This document shows positions 9,263 to 17,485 of a stretch of 64,000 nucleotides of DNA, piece after piece. Under the pieces are notes generated by a model. That model was not told where the DNA came from. It did not search any database and saw only the letters and a list, made by a program, of their open reading frames with translations. How positions within the stretch are numbered: the first letter of the stretch is position 1; each line of letters begins with the position of its first letter. The DNA comes from an uncultured Lachnospiraceae bacterium. Lineage in GTDB: Bacteria > Bacillota > Clostridia > Lachnospirales > Lachnospiraceae. The stretch is from positions 1 through 64,000 of the forward strand of contig CAMLYL010000005.1 in NCBI GenBank assembly GCA_946491665.1. The letters are read 5' to 3'. A program made the position numbers and the translations under genes.

Positions 9263-10239
9263 TGTCCATCCCCCTCTCTTTTTTCCGGATCTCCAGTTCC
9301 ATCCGCTTCCGGGTTTGTCAGTTCAATAAAAATTTCTTCCAGGTTTGCTTTGACCTTATCACTTTTCAGCACAGCCCGGTTGATTTCCGCAAGCTTTAAG
9401 GAAAGATTTTTCCGGATCTCCAGTTCTTTTTCCGGCGTTGTAGTCAGCAGAATTTTCAGCAGCCCTTCTTCTTCTGAATACTCAGCCTTCTCGATCCCCT
9501 CCAGAGTTCCCAGTACTGCCTCGCTCTCTTCCCGGGTCGCATCCGTCTCCACCTCCAGCGTTACCTTTGGCTGCAGAAGTTTTTCCAGATTTTCCGCCGT
9601 GTCATATGCAAGCAGTCTGCCCTTTGCTATAATAATGATTTCATCACACATCTGCTGGACCTCTGACAGAATATGACTGCTCAGAATTACCGTATGCTTT
9701 TTTCCCAGATTTTTGATCAGATCACGGATTTCCACCACCTGGATCGGATCAAGTCCTACCGTCGGTTCGTCCAGAATCACTACTCTGGGATTCCCCAGAA
9801 GGGTCTGGGCAATCCCCACCCGCTGTCTGTAGCCTTTTGACAGATTCCGGATCAGCCGGTCCGCCACATCGGAAATCTGCGTTTCCTCCATCACCCGGCT
9901 AATCTCATCCCGCAGGGCGTTCCTGGGAACCTTCTTGGCTTCCGCAATAAATCTCAGATATTCCCTGGGCGTTTCCTCCAGATAAAGAGGCGGCTGCTCC
10001 GGCAGATATCCGATCAGCCCTTTTGCCTCAATGGGATGCTCAAAAATATCGTATCCGCCGATTGTCACAGTCCCCGAGGTTGCTGACAGACATCCTGTCA
10101 TAATATTCATCGTTGTTGATTTCCCGGCTCCGTTGGGACCGCAGAAGCCGCAGACGGTTCCGTCCTTCACAGAAAAGCTGATATTATCCACGGCCTTGTG
10201 TTCACCATAATATTTCGTCAGATTACTGACTTCTATCAT
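9259..10239 (-). CDS. ABC transporter ATP-binding protein (GldA-like)
   Basis: The 326-residue ATPase has Walker A GPNGAGKSTTMN at about residues 35-46, signature RNLSKGYRQRVGIAQ, Walker B VVILDEPTVGLDP and the switch His in ILSSHIL. The C-terminal ~90 residues form the extra domain seen in DrrA/CcmA/GldA type subunits (TLEVETDATREESEAV). It is the first gene of a five-gene cluster (ATPase, permease, GldG-like, DUF4340, winged helix) with overlapping start and stop codons, 100 bases downstream of the large PBP gene on the same strand. Confidence 0.93.
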   Translation of the reverse strand: MIEVSNLTKYYGEHKAVDNISFSVKDGTVCGFCGPNGAGKSTTMNIMTGCLSATSGTVTIGGYDIFEHPIEAKGLIGYLPEQPPLYLEETPREYLRFIAEAKKVPRNALRDEISRVMEETQISDVADRLIRNLSKGYRQRVGIAQTLLGNPRVVILDEPTVGLDPIQVVEIRDLIKNLGKKHTVILSSHILSEVQQMCDEIIIIAKGRLLAYDTAENLEKLLQPKVTLEVETDATREESEAVLGTLEGIEKAEYSEEEGLLKILLTTTPEKELEIRKNLSLKLAEINRAVLKSDKVKANLEEIFIELTNPEADGTGDPEKREGDGQ

Positions 10240-10339
10240 GTATTCGTCCTTCCTTTCCTTTATTTTCAGCGTTATTCTAATTTTCTTTTTTAAACTGAAT
10301 TTAAACTTTCCGGTACTTTCACAATATTTTCACAAAACT

Positions 10340-13120
10340 TCAGTCTCCGGAGGAAGCCGATCCCACCTCCGCCGCTTTTCCTGTAATCAGCTCGTCCACA
10401 GAATCACTGTCAAAATATATCTGCGCGATATCTCTTCCGATCTCCGCCGCATAGGAGGAACTGTAGCCGTACGCAATCCGGACGGCGACGGATATCTCCG
10501 GATCGTCCGCCGGGGCATATCCCACAAACAGCGCGTGATCCGGATGAAGAGAGCTCTGCTGCGCCGTCCCTGTTTTTCCCGCCATGGAGAAATCAAGCTC
10601 TGAAAAGGCAGAAGAATTTTCCACCATACGCTCCATGCCGGTCTGCACCAGATCCCAGGTGGATTCACTGATTTCATCCATCGTATTTACCACCTCAGCT
10701 TTATACTCCTCCACCAGATTTCCTTCCGCATCTGTTACCTTATCCGCCAGTGTCAGGGAATATACCGTCCCCCGGTTCGCCACCGCTGTGACATACCGGT
10801 TCAGCTGGCTGACTGTAAAATTATTGGTACCCTGCCCGATGGCCGACTGGACCGCGTACTCGTCGGATATTTCCGGCTCCGCTTCGCTGATTTCCAGCCC
10901 CGAGGTCTCTCCCAGGCCAAACATCTCTGCATATTCCGCCAGTACGTCTGTTCCCAGATCACTGTCATAAGCTCCGCTCTCATCCGTCCCCAGTCTGTAT
11001 CCCATTTCATAAAAGAATACATTGCAGGAATTCTGCAGCGCTCCCACAACATTGAGGGAGCCGTGGGAACTGGGATAAATCCAGCACCTGGACTCCGGCG
11101 TGACTCTGGAAAATACACCGGAGCAGTAAACGGTACTGTTTCCGTCAATCACGCCTTCCGTCAGGGCGGCCACAGCAGATACCATCTTGAATGTGGATCC
11201 GGGAGCTGTTTTTTCCTGGGTTGCCCGATTGTAGAAAATATTATTCATACCATTGACGAGCTGGCTGTAATATTCCGTATCCATCGTATCTGTCAGTCTG
11301 TTGCTGTCATATCCCGGATAGGAAACACAGGCCAGCACATCGCCTGTATCCGGATCTGTCACCACAACGCCGGCTGAACAGGGCTCCAGGGCAAGCTGTC
11401 CCGGCGTGATTTCCAGATTCTCAATCCGGTCACACAGCCAGGTATACGCGCTCAGATTTCCCGACCGCAGACTGTCGTAGAGATCCTCATCCATCTCCAG
11501 CACGCCCTGTTCGTATACAATGGCGCACAACTGGTTCCCGGTGATCCTGCCCTCCTGGATCAGATCCTCATAGATCATCTTGTCCAGCCCGCTGTCATCC
11601 CGGAGCGCGTCTTCCGTGTAACTGAGAATTGCCTGGTAAACTTCCTCCGCATCGGAAGCATTCTCCAGAGACAGGCTGTCCGTATCGATCCAGCCCCTGG
11701 AAATTGCATAATTCAGATAGGTATACAGGCTGATACTCCCCTCCTCCGTCCAGGCGAGATATGTTTCGTCATCCGTATCCACCGCATCGCTGTCCAGAAT
11801 ACCCGCTTCCTCTGTCAGCAGGTCAGAGCAGACATAATCCAGATAACTCTGCATATTTTCAGACAATTCCTCCCGGGCCGGTGCGTCGCTGTTCTCCATC
11901 TGATCCATAATATCTGTACAGATTTCTTCCCTCTCGCCGGTAAAAATTTCATATACTTCCTTTTCCGCCTCTCCGGCATCCCCATCCCCGAATTCCGTAT
12001 AATCAATCACATAATTGCCGATCAGAGAATAGTATGCATCTCCCACCGGGATTATAATATCGCTGCTGTCTTCCGCTGTGGAAGCGTCATAGGTCAGCAC
12101 ATTCTCCAGTCTGGACAGAATAATTCCCGCCAGCTTTTCCTCGATCAGGTGATAAATATTTTTCTGCAGTTCACTGTCTATGGTCAGATACAGGTCATTT
12201 CCCGCCGTGGCTTCAATTGTGCTCACAGTTTCAATCACATTTCCCTGATTATCCACATACAGGGTCGTCTCTCCACCGGTACCCCTGAGAACATCGTCAA
12301 AAGCTTCCTCCAGCCCGGTTTTTCCCACAATCTCCGTCCGGGATGTATTTTCTTTTTCTTCTTCACTGAGAACCTCATACTCTGATTCTGATATCTGTCC
12401 GGTATAGCCGAGAATAGAAGAAAATATCTCTGCATCTGTATATTTCCGGACTGCATTTTCCTCAATTGTTACTCCGGGCAGGAGACTGCCTCTCTCTCTG
12501 ATGCCCGCCGCAGTTTCCTCACTCACATTTTCTGCAATCGTTGTCTCTTCATATTTCTGGTACCGGTTCTGGTATATGGCATAACGCATATTTACCATAT
12601 CCAGAAGATACTGGCGGTCAGAATTTTCATAATCCAGACCATATCCACTTGTCTTATCTGTACACAGATATTCCATAATCTCTTCCGCAGACTGGTTTTT
12701 CTGTTCTTCCGACAGGTCTTCTGCGGAACTATATCCATAGACATCCGCCACAAACCTGAGTCTCTGTGTTTCACTGGTCTGTGAAAACTGATAATTTCCC
12801 GAATTATCCAGGACGATTCCAAAAGAGCTGATCACAGAATCACCATTTTCTCCGATGATCTCCAGTATCTCTTCCAGAATCGTATTCATCATCTCATTTT
12901 GTTCCGACGTGGACTGTCCGGAAGAAGTCGGATCTGTCATTGTAACGGAATAAGAGACGTCATTATACGCCAGAAGCTTTCCGTTTCTGTCATAAATATT
13001 TCCCCTTGTGGCCGTAATCTCCTGTGTAGTCAAAACCATATCTTCTGCTTTTGCCAGATAATCCACCCCGTTTATTATCTGCACGGAAAACAGGCGTCCG
13101 CATAACATTGAAAAAAACAC
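10340..13120 (-). CDS. Class B penicillin-binding protein 2 (peptidoglycan DD-transpeptidase), start uncertain
   Basis: A transpeptidase of cell elongation or division (PbpA/MrdA type). It has the PBP dimerisation region with RGNIYDRNGKLLA and the catalytic motifs PGSTFK (about residue 640), NSCN (about 697) and KTGTAQQ (about 849). It is unusually long: about 250 extra acidic residues lie between the start of the transpeptidase domain (LTIDSELQK) and SAGVVVTDPDTGDVLA. The tracked GTG start is inside the signal-anchor helix. The same frame stays open 41 codons further upstream and encodes an Arg-rich cytosolic tail (KRRRRLRRNRNW) plus the rest of the helix, but holds no ATG, GTG or TTG; a CTG at 13237 sits 10 bases after AGGAAGGG. 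I give the tracked start; the real one is probably near 13237 (965 residues). Confidence 0.9.
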   Translation of the reverse strand: MFFSMLCGRLFSVQIINGVDYLAKAEDMVLTTQEITATRGNIYDRNGKLLAYNDVSYSVTMTDPTSSGQSTSEQNEMMNTILEEILEIIGENGDSVISSFGIVLDNSGNYQFSQTSETQRLRFVADVYGYSSAEDLSEEQKNQSAEEIMEYLCTDKTSGYGLDYENSDRQYLLDMVNMRYAIYQNRYQKYEETTIAENVSEETAAGIRERGSLLPGVTIEENAVRKYTDAEIFSSILGYTGQISESEYEVLSEEEKENTSRTEIVGKTGLEEAFDDVLRGTGGETTLYVDNQGNVIETVSTIEATAGNDLYLTIDSELQKNIYHLIEEKLAGIILSRLENVLTYDASTAEDSSDIIIPVGDAYYSLIGNYVIDYTEFGDGDAGEAEKEVYEIFTGEREEICTDIMDQMENSDAPAREELSENMQSYLDYVCSDLLTEEAGILDSDAVDTDDETYLAWTEEGSISLYTYLNYAISRGWIDTDSLSLENASDAEEVYQAILSYTEDALRDDSGLDKMIYEDLIQEGRITGNQLCAIVYEQGVLEMDEDLYDSLRSGNLSAYTWLCDRIENLEITPGQLALEPCSAGVVVTDPDTGDVLACVSYPGYDSNRLTDTMDTEYYSQLVNGMNNIFYNRATQEKTAPGSTFKMVSAVAALTEGVIDGNSTVYCSGVFSRVTPESRCWIYPSSHGSLNVVGALQNSCNVFFYEMGYRLGTDESGAYDSDLGTDVLAEYAEMFGLGETSGLEISEAEPEISDEYAVQSAIGQGTNNFTVSQLNRYVTAVANRGTVYSLTLADKVTDAEGNLVEEYKAEVVNTMDEISESTWDLVQTGMERMVENSSAFSELDFSMAGKTGTAQQSSLHPDHALFVGYAPADDPEISVAVRIAYGYSSSYAAEIGRDIAQIYFDSDSVDELITGKAAEVGSASSGD

Positions 13121-13351
13121 GCACAGTGTACCTGTCAGTACTGCGATCCGCCTGTTTAATATAAATTTTAATATTTTCCAGTTTCGATTCCGCCGGAGTC
13201 TTCTGCGCCTTTTTCTTATTTCTCTGTATTGTTTCAGAACAGATCATCCCTTCCTCTTTTCATGATATCCGTCTATTGTATGAATTTTTCTTGTAAACAC
13301 AGTGGAAATCTCCTGAAAAAAGGATGACCGGTATGTGAAAACAGGCAGCAA

Positions 13352-13385
13352 AAAGAGCATCTACCCTTTCAGATAAATGCTCTTT
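13352..13385 (-). terminator. Rho-independent terminator of the AAA/PD-(D/E)XK gene
   Basis: AAAGAGCAT and ATGCTCTTT form a 9-bp stem around a 16-base loop, 20 bases after the stop codon of the upstream gene; on the minus strand the stem ends in a short T run. Confidence 0.75.
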
Positions 13386-13405
13386 CTGCGGACGGCTGTC
13401 CTCTG

Positions 13406-15094
13406 TTATTCTTTTCCAATCAATACCGTTTTCCCCCGGAAAGCGAAACCATATTTTCTGATCTTCTGTGACGGAATTCCCCGTTCCTCCAGCACCGCTT
13501 CATATCGCTTCTCCCGGATCTGCCGCAGAGCAGCCTGCACGGTATCATTCAGAGTCCGCTCTTCATCCGGATCACAGACTTTGAATTCTATAATGACCGC
13601 ATCATCTTCCCTCCGACGCGGTTCCAGCATCAGATCATATCTTCCGAATCCGCTTTCTCTGTTGGAAGTAATCACATAACGTTCTTTCAGATCCACAATC
13701 AGACCGAGAACAAAACCATGATAAAACCGCTCCGGTTCCTTCTCGGCCGATGGTGCTTTTCCACTGTCAAAAAAACTGAATGTAGTCAGCGCCACCCGAT
13801 TCATATAAACATTCATTGCTTTTGTGTCATCCATCAGCAGAGCCTTGACAAACTCATTATATCCACTGTCATAATCCGCGAACCAGCCATGAACCATGCG
13901 CTCAAACATGACTCTGACTTCCAGATTTGTCAGAGTCAGTTCATACCACATGCGCCCGCTGGATTCCTGCCATTCCGTCCTTATGACCTTCAGATATCCA
14001 CTGGCAAGAAACAAACTCCACAGGGCACTTTCCCTTTCTTCCAGCTGATCATAAACAATCTGTTCATCAATCTGTGCCTTCACAGCTCCGCCATGAAGCA
14101 GGGTCTCAAAATCAATCTTTACTGCTGTTCCGGATTTCCGGATCAGTTCATCTGCAAGACGGTTGGAACTGGTATTGGCCCAGAAAGTCTGCACCTTCCC
14201 GGTATCCAGAAAATTAATGACAGACCAGGGATTATAAATATCCTGCTTATCCCCAAAAATAAATCCATCATACCACCGTTTTACCACTTCTTTCTGACCG
14301 GACATTCCATAATCATCAAGAGCACGAAAGACCTCCTCTTCCGTAAATCCAAAACAGTCCGCATACTTTTCCGATGTAGTTGTAACCACTTTCAGATTAT
14401 TCAGGTCTGAAAAAATAGATTCTCTGCTGATCCGCGTGATTCCGGTCAGAAGAGCTCTCTCCAGGTATGGATTATTCTTAAAGGAAGCATTAAACAGACT
14501 CCTCGTAAACAGAACAAGTTCATCCCAGTATCCTGCAGCATAAGCTTCCAGCATGGGAGTATCATATTCATCCAGCAGAAGAATAACCTTTTCTCCATAA
14601 TATTTGTACAGATAACCGCAGAGCCTTCTCAGTGCAATCGTTGCTTCTGAATCATCCATTTTCGGAGAAACCTGCCTGAAATATTCCTTTTCTCTCTCAT
14701 TTAACAGATCCCCTTCCAGAAGAAAATCATTCTGGTTATAGAGATCTACCATACACTCGCAGATCTTGTTTCTTGCCTGCCTGAAGGATACCTCCTTAAT
14801 ATCTGAAAAACTGAGCAAAATAACGGGGTATTTTCCCTGAAGTTCACGATATTCGCTGTTCTTCCAGATGCGATACGGTTCAAAAAGCCTGCTTCCTTTA
14901 TTCTCCACAGAAAAAAATTCCTTAACCATACTCAGAGCCAGTGTCTTTCCAAATCTTCTCGGTCTGGTAATCAGGGTCACATCATCCTGGGACTTCCACC
15001 ATTCATCAATAAACTGGGTTTTATCAACATAAAAAGCATTTCTCTCCTGCACTTTTCTGAAATCCTGAAGCCCGATCCCGACTGTTTTTTTCAT
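13406..15094 (-). CDS. AAA-ATPase-like protein with C-terminal PD-(D/E)XK nuclease domain (DUF1703 type)
   Basis: The 562-residue protein begins with the AAA-ATPase_like (PF09820-type) region: GIGLQDFRKVQERNAFYVDK, then RPRRFGKTLALSMV as the P-loop (about residues 43-56) and VILLLDEYDTPM as Walker B. The C-terminal region has FGRYDLMLEP and AVIIEFKV, the spacing of a PD-(D/E)XK nuclease core (D...ExK), as in the PDDEXK_9/DUF1703 family. ATG 15094 is chosen over the tracked GTG because GGTGAGG precedes it and the family start MKKTVGIGLQDF fits. The family is numerous in gut Firmicutes and Bacteroidetes, and its biological role is unsettled. The gene stands alone with its own promoter and terminator. 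Confidence 0.9.
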   Translation of the reverse strand: MKKTVGIGLQDFRKVQERNAFYVDKTQFIDEWWKSQDDVTLITRPRRFGKTLALSMVKEFFSVENKGSRLFEPYRIWKNSEYRELQGKYPVILLSFSDIKEVSFRQARNKICECMVDLYNQNDFLLEGDLLNEREKEYFRQVSPKMDDSEATIALRRLCGYLYKYYGEKVILLLDEYDTPMLEAYAAGYWDELVLFTRSLFNASFKNNPYLERALLTGITRISRESIFSDLNNLKVVTTTSEKYADCFGFTEEEVFRALDDYGMSGQKEVVKRWYDGFIFGDKQDIYNPWSVINFLDTGKVQTFWANTSSNRLADELIRKSGTAVKIDFETLLHGGAVKAQIDEQIVYDQLEERESALWSLFLASGYLKVIRTEWQESSGRMWYELTLTNLEVRVMFERMVHGWFADYDSGYNEFVKALLMDDTKAMNVYMNRVALTTFSFFDSGKAPSAEKEPERFYHGFVLGLIVDLKERYVITSNRESGFGRYDLMLEPRRREDDAVIIEFKVCDPDEERTLNDTVQAALRQIREKRYEAVLEERGIPSQKIRKYGFAFRGKTVLIGKE

Positions 15095-15151
15095 ATCCTC
15101 ACCATCCTGACCTGTTTTTCTGAGCACGACGCAACAAAATCTGTTTCATTT

Positions 15152-15181
15152 ATTATAGCCTGTCAGGTATTGCAAAAACAA
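15152..15181 (-). promoter_or_regulatory. Predicted promoter of the AAA/PD-(D/E)XK gene
   Basis: On the minus strand TTGTTT is followed after 18 bases by a perfect TATAAT, about 58 bases upstream of the chosen ATG. Consensus match only. Confidence 0.55.
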
Positions 15182-15197
15182 GAATTATTTGCAGACA

Positions 15198-15623
15198 TCA
15201 TTCAAAAGTCACATTCGCCGGGATTAAACTGTGATCCGCATCCAGCCTGTCATAAAAAATTGTATTAACAAACTCTCCTTCATATGGTTCCTGTGCTTCA
15301 AGAAAATTTAAAACTCCGGCAAATGCGGCATCAAAAATTACTTTATTCGCATCCGATGCATATACAGACGTTTCGGGAAAAGAAAAATCGGCTCCGGCAT
15401 TTTCAGACATCGCATATGTCACCAGAAGCTCCTCATAAAAATAATCCCAATCCAGTAAAGAACCATCAGGCCAGGCAAAGTCTGCCGGACTGATTCCATT
15501 CGGCTCCAGATATCCGGTTGTCACCGAATCCCGGATAGAAGCATAAAGTTCCTGCATATTCAGTTGCAACAGTTCATCCCGGTACATGTGAAAAACGCCA
15601 GCCGCAACAATTACGGCTGACAT
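15198..15623 (-). CDS. Hypothetical protein downstream of sufB
   Basis: I do not recognise this 141-residue acidic protein. It has a short hydrophobic N-terminus (MSAVIVAAGVF) followed by a region rich in Asp, Glu and aromatic residues (DWDYFYEELLVTYAM), with no clear motif. It starts 31 bases after the sufB stop on the same strand, so it may be read from the sufCB transcript. The ribosome binding site is weak (GTGAGAGAAA), and an internal ATG 12 codons on is an alternative start. It could be a small conserved protein of this lineage or a gene remnant. The frame is open for 141 codons with no competing gene. Confidence 0.55.
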   Translation of the reverse strand: MSAVIVAAGVFHMYRDELLQLNMQELYASIRDSVTTGYLEPNGISPADFAWPDGSLLDWDYFYEELLVTYAMSENAGADFSFPETSVYASDANKVIFDAAFAGVLNFLEAQEPYEGEFVNTIFYDRLDADHSLIPANVTFE

Positions 15624-15654
15624 TTTCTCTCACTGTGCCCGGCACATCTGCTTT

Positions 15655-16572
15655 TTATTTCAGAAATCCGCTGATAATCTGCTCTTCCGCCTCCTGCTCT
15701 GTAAGACCGAGGGTCATCAGCTTGATGATCTGTTCACCGGCAATCTTTCCGATGGCCGCCTCATGAATCAGCGCCGCATCCACACTGGCTGCGGCAAGCT
15801 GGGGCTCTGCAGCGATTCTGGCGTCATCCATGATAATGGCGTCGCACTCCGTATGCCCGCTGCAGCGGTTATTTCCGCAGAGATTGGACTGGAACAGCTG
15901 ATAGGAATTATCCCTTGCCACTGAACGGGAAACCAGATTCGCGGAGCTGTCCTCGCCGTCCAGATCGATCTGGAAATGGCTTTCCGCATGCTGATCGCCA
16001 TGGGTCATCAGACGCTCCGTAACCACCAGCTTCGCTCCATCCTTCAGCTTCGCGATATTCTTCCGGTCTGTGGAATCCACGCCCCGGATCTGGGTAGTCT
16101 CCATCTCCATGTAGCTGTCCTCATCCATATAAATCTCAGTAACGGGGTTCAGGATCCGGCCTCCGGTTCCGTTTCCGCTTCCATAATGCTTCTCCACATA
16201 TTTTACATGGGAATTCTTCTCCAGGAAAAAACGGTGGATGCCGTCATGACGGCTGTCCTGGGTACCGCAGTTGTCAATTCCGCAGCCCGCTACAATCACA
16301 ACATCCGCGCCCTCGCCGATATAAAAATCATTATAAACCGTCTCCTGCAGTCCGGACTGGCTCAAAACCACCGGAATATGCACGCTTTCATTCTTTGTCC
16401 CCGGTTTAATATGAATATCAATACCGCTCTTATCCTCTTTTGTGACAATCTCTATATTTGCCGTGCTTGCACGATCCACACTCTCGCCATTGGCACGTAT
16501 ATTATAGGCGCCCTCCGGTACTTCATGAAGTCCGGCAACCTGTTTTAACAATTCTTTCTGTATTGCGTCCAT
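15655..16572 (-). CDS. sufB: Fe-S cluster scaffold protein SufB (short, SmsB-like)
   Basis: A SufB/SufD-fold scaffold on which iron-sulfur clusters are built with the help of the SufC ATPase. The 305-residue protein is much shorter than classical SufB (~470). It shows the beta-helix core (GADVVIVAGCGIDNCGTQDSRHDG, TTQIRGVDSTDRKNIAKL, SVARDNSYQLFQSNLCGNNRCSGHTECD) and the C-terminal helical signature AAIGKIAGEQIIKLMTLGLTEQEAEE. Several Cys residues sit in positions that could bind the cluster. It lies 11 bases after sufC. No SufD, SufS or SufU gene follows, which matches the minimal SmsCB arrangement reported for archaea and anaerobic Firmicutes. Confidence 0.9.
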   Translation of the reverse strand: MDAIQKELLKQVAGLHEVPEGAYNIRANGESVDRASTANIEIVTKEDKSGIDIHIKPGTKNESVHIPVVLSQSGLQETVYNDFYIGEGADVVIVAGCGIDNCGTQDSRHDGIHRFFLEKNSHVKYVEKHYGSGNGTGGRILNPVTEIYMDEDSYMEMETTQIRGVDSTDRKNIAKLKDGAKLVVTERLMTHGDQHAESHFQIDLDGEDSSANLVSRSVARDNSYQLFQSNLCGNNRCSGHTECDAIIMDDARIAAEPQLAAASVDAALIHEAAIGKIAGEQIIKLMTLGLTEQEAEEQIISGFLK

Positions 16573-16583
16573 ACTTCTCCCCC

Positions 16584-17366
16584 CTACTTACAGCTCTGCG
16601 CGGCGTTCTCTGATTTGACCGCTGTTTTGGGAATCACTTTCTGACATGAGACAGCTGCGTCCGCCGTTCCGAGAAGCTGCGGAAGAATCTCATCTTTACT
16701 TCCCTGCTTTACCAGCTCGCCGTCCGCAATCAGAAGAATCTCATCGGCAATATTCAGAATCCGCTCCTGATGAGAAATAATCAGCAGAGAACCGTGAAGA
16801 TTATCATGCATCTCCTCAAATACGCGGATCAGATTCTGGAAACTCCACAGATCAATGCCTGCTTCCGGCTCATCAAAAACAGTCACTCTGGCTCCTCTTG
16901 CCATTACTGTAGCAATCTCAATACGCTTGATCTCGCCTCCGGAAAGGCTGGCGTTTACTTCCCTGTCAATATAATCTCGGGCACAGAGTCCCACCTTGGA
17001 AAGATACTCGCAGGCCGCTCCCACGGACAGCTTCTTTCCCGCTGCCAGGCGGATCAGGTCGAAAACCGTAACACCCTTAAAACGCACCGGCTGCTGGAAG
17101 GCATAGCTGATTCCCAGCTTTGCGCGGTCTGTAATGCTCATTTCCGTGATATCTTCTCCGTCCCAGAGAATCTGTCCGGACGTGGGTTTCTCAATCCCGG
17201 CAATGATCTTTGCCAGGGTAGATTTTCCGCCGCCGTTCGGCCCTGTAATTACAATAAACTTATTATCTTCCAGGGTCATGCTGACATCCTTTAAAATGCC
17301 CTTTTCCTTCTCGTTTCTTGATTTCTCGTCAGGAACCTGGAAGCAGATATTTTTCAGCTCTAACAT
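16584..17366 (-). CDS. sufC: Fe-S cluster assembly ATPase SufC (SmsC)
   Basis: The 260-residue ABC-type ATPase drives iron-sulfur cluster assembly on SufB. It has Walker A GPNGGGKSTLAKII at about residues 42-55, the SufC-typical signature NASLSGGEIKRIEIA, Walker B ARVTVFDEPEAGIDLWSF and the switch His in LLIISHQERIL. The phrase ISYAFQQPVRFKGVTVFDL is typical of the archaeal/clostridial SufC group. It is the first gene of the sufC-sufB pair, with GGAGG upstream of the ATG and a strong promoter about 90 bases upstream. Confidence 0.93.
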   Translation of the reverse strand: MLELKNICFQVPDEKSRNEKEKGILKDVSMTLEDNKFIVITGPNGGGKSTLAKIIAGIEKPTSGQILWDGEDITEMSITDRAKLGISYAFQQPVRFKGVTVFDLIRLAAGKKLSVGAACEYLSKVGLCARDYIDREVNASLSGGEIKRIEIATVMARGARVTVFDEPEAGIDLWSFQNLIRVFEEMHDNLHGSLLIISHQERILNIADEILLIADGELVKQGSKDEILPQLLGTADAAVSCQKVIPKTAVKSENAAQSCK

Positions 17367-17421
17367 ATATTTTCCTCCATCTGCTTTTTATCTGTTCTGG
17401 AAAATTGCCGTCTATTTTCAC

Positions 17422-17434
17422 CATATCCGATATG
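17422..17434. promoter_or_regulatory. Candidate operator palindrome in the sufC leader
   Basis: CATATC-C-GATATG is a perfect 6-bp inverted repeat about 20 bases downstream of the predicted sufC transcription start. No regulator is known here; position alone suggests a repressor site. Confidence 0.35.
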
Positions 17435-17456
17435 ATTTAGGGCAATACTCCTACAT

Positions 17457-17485
17457 ATCATACCTTCTAACTATTCTAAAGTCAA
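17457..17485 (-). promoter_or_regulatory. Predicted sufCB promoter
   Basis: On the minus strand TTGACT is followed after exactly 17 bases by TATGAT. The -35 element overlaps the last codons of hemW, so sufCB can be transcribed independently of the hemW-lepA unit. Confidence 0.65.

Noticed and set aside
12990-13247. Minus-strand ATG ORF of 85 residues at the start of the PBP gene
   Set aside because: After about 30 codons it continues as a frame shadow of the PBP. The PBP frame gives a typical basic tail and membrane helix, so this ATG frame is probably not the product, although it is relevant to the start problem.
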